8,752 nt of DNA, from the NCBI GenBank assembly GCA_019348475.1, contig JAHWJJ010000172.1:1-8752 (forward strand). The letters run 5' to 3'. The DNA is from Gemmatimonadota bacterium (lineage in GTDB: Bacteria; Gemmatimonadota; Gemmatimonadetes; Longimicrobiales; Longimicrobiaceae). The position numbers and the translations under genes were made by a program. Positions 5,577 through 8,752 of the stretch are shown here, piece after piece; the first letter of the stretch is position 1, and every line of letters starts with the position of its first letter. Below the pieces are notes generated by a model. The model ran no database searches. It saw only the letters and a list, made by a program, of their open reading frames with translations, and was not told the origin of the DNA.

Positions 5577-6875
5577 TCAGCGCGCGCCGGCCAGGGCAAG
5601 GTCCCCGGCCTCCATCAGGGCCAGGTAGTCGCCGCGGAACTTCTCGATGCTGCTTACGATGGGCGCCGCCGCCGCGTCGCTCAGCACGCAGATGGTCTTG
5701 CCCGTCATCTTGTCGCTGATGTCCAGCAGCGTGTCCAGGTCGTCGGGGGTGCCGCGCCCAAGCTCGATGCGCTTGAGGATCTTGGCGCTCCACGCCGTCC
5801 CCTCGCGGCACGGCGTGCACTGGCCGCAGCTCTCGTGGGCGTAGAAGTCCACCATCCGCCGCACCTGCTTTACGACGTTGGTCCCCTCGTCCATCACGAT
5901 CACCGAGCCACACCCCAGCATGGTCCCGGCCGCCGCCATGCTCTCGTAGTCCATCCCGATGTCCAGCTCGTCCGCCGTAAGGATGGGGACCGAGGAGCCG
6001 CCGGGGATCACCGCCTTGATCGCCTTGCCGCCGGGCGTGCCCCCGCAGACGTCGTAGATGAACTCGCGGAAGTTGAAGCCCAGCGGCACCTCGTAGTTGC
6101 CGGGGCGCTTCACGTGTCCGCTCACACAGAAGAGCTTGGTCCCGGTGGACTTTTCCGTCCCCCACTGCCGGTACCACTCCGCCCCGTTCTCCACGATCTG
6201 CGCGGCGGCGATCAGCGACTCCACGTTGTTCACCGCGGTGGGATAGCGGAACGCGCCCGCGATGGCCGGATACGGCGGCTTGACCCGCGGCTCACCCCGG
6301 CGCCCCTCCAGCGAGTTGAGCAGCCCCGTCTCTTCGCCGCAGATGTAGGCGCCAGCGCCGATGTGCAGCGTGATGTCGAGGTCGATCCCGCTGCCCAGGA
6401 TGTTCTTGCCGATGTACCCGGCCGCGTACGCCTCTTCGATGGCCCGCGCCATGATCTGCGCCGCCTCGAAGAACTCGCCGCGGACGTAGATGTAGGCGTG
6501 CTCGGCGTTGATGGCGTACGCGCCGATCAGGCACCCCTCGATCAGTGCGTGCGGCGTCCACCGCATCAGCTCGCGGTCCTTGAACGTCCCCGGCTCGCTC
6601 TCGTCGGCGTTGCAGACCAGAAAGTGCGGCTTGCCCGGCTCCTTCTTGGGCATGAAGCTCCACTTCATCCCCGTGGGGAACCCGGCGCCGCCGCGGCCGC
6701 GCAGGCCCGAGGCCTTGACCACGTTCACCACCTCGGCGCGGTCCATCCCCAGCGCCTTGCGCAGCGCCCTGTAGCCGCCCAGCTCCACCCACCCCTCCAG
6801 CGTCCGCGCGCGCGGGTTGCCGAAGTGCTCGGAGAGAAGCCGGACTTCGCTGTCGTGACGATACGGATAAGCCAT
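5577..6875 (-). CDS. nuoF: NADH-quinone oxidoreductase subunit F, NADH/FMN-binding
   Basis: NuoF oxidises NADH, passes electrons through FMN and holds cluster N3. The 432-residue product has the normal length. The NADH/FMN site blocks are intact: the glycine-rich GLRGRGGAGFPTGMKW (57-72), NADESEPGTFKDRE (89-102) and GAYICGEETGLLNSLEG (175-191). The C-terminal N3 motif is complete, with C350, C353 and C356 in SCGQCTPCREG and the fourth ligand C396, 39 residues further on, in TICVLSDAAAAP. The ATG at 6875-6873 starts just after a heptamer-repeat spacer, whose first unit begins 3 nt from the ATG. The only Shine-Dalgarno-like bases are an AGG belonging to that repeat, 7 nt upstream. nuoG follows 37 bp after the stop. 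Confidence 0.98.
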   Translation of the reverse strand: MAYPYRHDSEVRLLSEHFGNPRARTLEGWVELGGYRALRKALGMDRAEVVNVVKASGLRGRGGAGFPTGMKWSFMPKKEPGKPHFLVCNADESEPGTFKDRELMRWTPHALIEGCLIGAYAINAEHAYIYVRGEFFEAAQIMARAIEEAYAAGYIGKNILGSGIDLDITLHIGAGAYICGEETGLLNSLEGRRGEPRVKPPYPAIAGAFRYPTAVNNVESLIAAAQIVENGAEWYRQWGTEKSTGTKLFCVSGHVKRPGNYEVPLGFNFREFIYDVCGGTPGGKAIKAVIPGGSSVPILTADELDIGMDYESMAAAGTMLGCGSVIVMDEGTNVVKQVRRMVDFYAHESCGQCTPCREGTAWSAKILKRIELGRGTPDDLDTLLDISDKMTGKTICVLSDAAAAPIVSSIEKFRGDYLALMEAGDLALAGAR

Positions 6876-6878
6876 GGA

Positions 6879-6953
6879 AGTGCCTAGTACCTGGTGCCTG
6901 GTGCCGAGTACCGGGTGCAGTTCCTATGTACTAGGCACTTGGCACTTGGCACT
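6879..6953. repeat. Inverted pair of heptamer tandem arrays between nuoE and nuoF
   Basis: On the + strand, six units of the form RGTRCC(N) begin at 6879, 6886, 6893, 6900, 6907 and 6914, an exact 7-bp period; the last, GGGTGC, is degenerate. After a short loop, the opposite-strand form GGCACT(N) occurs at 6934, 6941 and 6948, with a diverged unit (TGTACT) at 6927, again at 7-bp spacing. The outer ends form a perfect 13-bp inverted repeat: aagtgcctagtac (6878-6890) and gtactaggcactt (6928-6940). In mRNA the arms could pair into a hairpin ending 2 nt before the nuoF start codon. The family is the same as that at 3816-3921. Confidence 0.92.
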
Positions 6954-6972
6954 GTCCCTCCGAGGCTCACCC

Positions 6973-7662
6973 TCACGTAAGCCTCTCCAGAATCGCCGGC
7001 ACGTCTTCGGGCCGCACGTTCTCGAAGTAGCGCTCGTTGATCTGCACCGCCGTAGGAAACCCGCAGGCGCCCAGGCACTCCACCTCCATCACCGTCCACA
7101 GCCCGTTGGCGCTCATCTCGCCCGGCTCGGTTCCCGTGTGCTTGAGGAACGACTCCAGCACCGCGTCGCCCCCGCACAGGTTGCACGAGATGTTGGTGCA
7201 CACCTGGATCAGGTACTTTCCGACGGGCGCCAGGTTGTACATGGTGTAGAAGCTGGCCACTCCCCGCACGTACGCGGGCGGCAGCTGCAGCTTCTCCGCC
7301 ACCTCGTCCATGGTCTGCGGGCTCAGGTAGCCGCGCAGCTCGTGGGCAAGGTGCAGCGCGGGAAGGAGCGCCGCCTGCCGGTCCGGATACCGGCCAAGCA
7401 CCTTCTCCAGCCGCTCCTCGTAGGGGCCCACGAAGAGGGGGGCCTCGGGGTCGCGGGTCGCCACCTGGTACGGCAGCGTGCCCGCCACGGAGGCGTGGCC
7501 GCCGTCCGCCGGGCGCTCTCCGACGTACGAGAGGCCGCGCACGCCGTCCTCGTCCAGCCCCGGGAACTCGCCCGTGTCGCCGGCGAAGCCGGGGTTCTCG
7601 CGCGCCTCGGGCCACGACGAGGGGTCGTACTCGCTCCCCGCGCGGATGGGCGTAGCGCTCAT
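6973..7662 (-). CDS. nuoE: NADH-quinone oxidoreductase subunit E, [2Fe-2S] thioredoxin-like, with N-terminal extension
   Basis: NuoE holds the [2Fe-2S] cluster N1a and pairs with NuoF in the NADH-oxidising module. The conserved domain runs from about residue 80 to 229: a helical part (YPDRQAALLPALHLAHEL, 92-109; VRGVASFYTMYNLAPVGKY, 132-150), then the thioredoxin-like fold with ligands C155, C160, C196 and C200 (spacing Cx4C-x35-Cx3C). C163 is an extra cysteine. The product has 229 residues against about 166 in E. coli. The excess is a polar, Gly/Pro/Asp/Glu-rich N-terminus of about 75 residues that looks disordered. The ATG at 7662-7660 overlaps the nuoD stop in an ATGA arrangement, with GGGAG about 10 nt upstream inside nuoD, which supports this start and translational coupling. 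A 97-bp repeat spacer follows. Confidence 0.97.
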   Translation of the reverse strand: MSATPIRAGSEYDPSSWPEARENPGFAGDTGEFPGLDEDGVRGLSYVGERPADGGHASVAGTLPYQVATRDPEAPLFVGPYEERLEKVLGRYPDRQAALLPALHLAHELRGYLSPQTMDEVAEKLQLPPAYVRGVASFYTMYNLAPVGKYLIQVCTNISCNLCGGDAVLESFLKHTGTEPGEMSANGLWTVMEVECLGACGFPTAVQINERYFENVRPEDVPAILERLT

Positions 7663-8752
7663 CGGTCGATCTCTCCCAGCACGATGTCGAGCGACGCGTT
7701 CACCGCGATCACGTCGGAAAGCAGCGCCCCCTCGATCATGTGCGGCAGCGCGGCGATGTTGATGAAGCTGGGCCCGCGCACGCGCCAGCGCACCGGCTTG
7801 CTGCCGCCGTCGCTCACGACGTACATCCCCAGCTCGCCCTTGGACGACTCCACCGAGAACCAGCTCTCGCCCACCGGCGCGCGCACCCCCTCCATCACGA
7901 TCTTGAAGTGGTGGATCATCGACTCCATGTCGTTCATCGCCGCCGTCTTGGGCGGCAGGATGACGCGCGGGTCGTCCACGTTGATGGGGCCGCCGGGAAG
8001 GCGGTCGATGGCCTGGCGCAGGATGCGGACGCTCTGCCGCATCTCTTCCATGCGGCACAGGTAGCGGTCGTAGATGTCGCCGTGCTCGCCCACCGGGACA
8101 TCGAAGTCGTACGTCTCGTAGTCGTAGTACGGCCGGTCCTTGCGCACGTCGTACGACACGCCCGAGGCGCGCAGGTTGGGGCCGGAAAGGCCGAAGTTGA
8201 CGGCGTCCTCGGCGCTGATGGTGCCCACGTCCTGCGTGCGGCCGATCCAGATGGCGTTGTTGGTGAGCAGCGTGTCCACCTCGTCCAGCACGGGGACGAA
8301 GGCGTCCAGGAACTGGCTCACCTCGCCCACCCACCCCGCGGGCAGGTCCGCCATCATCCCCCCGATGCGGGTGGACGAGGTGGTGATCCGCGCGCCGGTG
8401 AGCTGCTCGTGCAGGTCGTAGATCTTTTCGCGCTGCTGGAACGTGTAGAGGAAGACGGTGAACGCGCCCAGGTCGATGGCGGTGGTCCCCAGCCAGAGCA
8501 GGTGGCTGAAGATGCGGTCCAGCTCCATGCAGATCACCCGCACCACCTTGCACCGCTCCGTCACCTCGATGCCCATCATCTTTTCGACGGCCATCGCGTA
8601 GGCGCAGTTGTAGATGAGCGGCGCCAGGTAGTCCATGCGGTCGGTGAGCGGGACGATCTGGTTCCAGTCCCGGTACTCGCCCAACTTTTCGAAGCTGGAG
8701 TGCAGGTAGCCGATGTGCGGGATGCAGCGGACGACGGTCTCGCCGTCCAGCT
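7659..8752 (-). CDS. nuoD: NADH-quinone oxidoreductase subunit D, 5' end cut off by the window
   Basis: NuoD (the 49-kDa or Nqo4 homologue) forms the quinone-binding pocket with NuoB. The frame is open to the window edge, giving 363 complete codons; by comparison with Thermus Nqo4 about 46 N-terminal residues are missing, including the HGxxR-type region with the quinone-site His. Visible family features (numbered from the first complete codon) are PHIGYLH (11-17), RMDYL (38-42) with Y41 at the position of the quinone-contacting Tyr (Tyr87 in Thermus), and LRASGVSYDVRKDRPYYDYE further on. The C-terminal part has ESSKGELGMYVVSDGGSKP and ends in LGEIDR, close to the family's usual terminus. A possible NuoC-NuoD fusion cannot be judged. 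nuoE begins inside the stop codon region (4-bp overlap). Confidence 0.98.
   Translation of the reverse strand, partial: LDGETVVRCIPHIGYLHSSFEKLGEYRDWNQIVPLTDRMDYLAPLIYNCAYAMAVEKMMGIEVTERCKVVRVICMELDRIFSHLLWLGTTAIDLGAFTVFLYTFQQREKIYDLHEQLTGARITTSSTRIGGMMADLPAGWVGEVSQFLDAFVPVLDEVDTLLTNNAIWIGRTQDVGTISAEDAVNFGLSGPNLRASGVSYDVRKDRPYYDYETYDFDVPVGEHGDIYDRYLCRMEEMRQSVRILRQAIDRLPGGPINVDDPRVILPPKTAAMNDMESMIHHFKIVMEGVRAPVGESWFSVESSKGELGMYVVSDGGSKPVRWRVRGPSFINIAALPHMIEGALLSDVIAVNASLDIVLGEIDR

Noticed and set aside
5540..5599. Upstream in-frame ATG adding 20 residues to NuoG
   Set aside because: The extra residues are Arg/Ala-rich, overlap the nuoF end and do not resemble the family's N-terminus. The ATG at 5539 begins just before the ferredoxin-like domain.
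6878..6940. Mobile-element terminal inverted repeats
   Set aside because: The 13-bp inverted repeat encloses only 37 bp of heptamer sequence, with no transposase and no clear target duplication. It is better explained by the opposed tandem arrays.
6973..8553. Extended minus-strand frame continuing upstream of nuoE into nuoD
   Set aside because: Upstream of the ATG at 7662 it is an out-of-frame reading of nuoD and is Arg/Gly/Ala-rich. The ATGA overlap and ribosome site fix the real nuoE start.

Overview
The window is one continuous stretch of a respiratory complex I (NADH:quinone oxidoreductase, nuo) operon, transcribed entirely on the minus strand. Reading in the direction of transcription (right to left) the order is nuoD (5' end cut by the window edge), nuoE, nuoF, nuoG, nuoH, nuoI, nuoJ, nuoK, nuoL (3' part cut by the window edge). 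This is the canonical bacterial nuoA-N order. The base composition is very G+C rich and codon third positions are strongly G/C. Together with a 14-subunit-type complex I that has cluster-N7 ligands in NuoG, this points to a free-living aerobic, G+C-rich bacterium. The intergenic short tandem repeats and the domain lengths would fit a Gemmatimonadota/Longimicrobium-like lineage, but that is a low-confidence guess and the sequence alone does not prove it.

Layout on the minus strand: nuoD 8752-7659 (363 visible codons) overlaps nuoE 7662-6973 by 4 bp. A 97-bp spacer made mostly of heptamer repeats follows, then nuoF 6875-5577, a 37-bp gap and nuoG 5539-3926. Next come a 115-bp spacer of the same heptamer family, nuoH 3810-2470, a 6-bp gap and nuoI 2463-1954. 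A 412-bp non-coding spacer follows; it starts with an octamer tandem repeat and also holds a small GC hairpin. The window ends with nuoJ 1541-1017, a 7-bp gap, nuoK 1009-704, a 5-bp gap and nuoL 698-1.

The products form two functional parts. NuoE, NuoF and NuoG are the NADH-oxidising arm, with FMN and clusters N1a, N3, N1b, N4, N5 and N7. NuoD, NuoI and NuoH carry electrons through N6a/N6b to the quinone site. NuoH, NuoJ, NuoK and NuoL are membrane proton-pumping subunits. All Fe-S ligands expected in the visible parts are present, so the complex looks functional.

There is no previously unknown multi-gene system here. The unusual material is (a) three long spacers inside an otherwise tightly packed operon, each occupied by phased 7- or 8-bp tandem repeats, two of them as oppositely oriented, mutually complementary arrays; (b) a His/Asp-rich insertion between the first two membrane helices of NuoL; (c) a compact NuoG, an extended NuoH C-terminus and an extended NuoE N-terminus; and (d) weak or missing Shine-Dalgarno motifs at the three genes that follow the repeat spacers.
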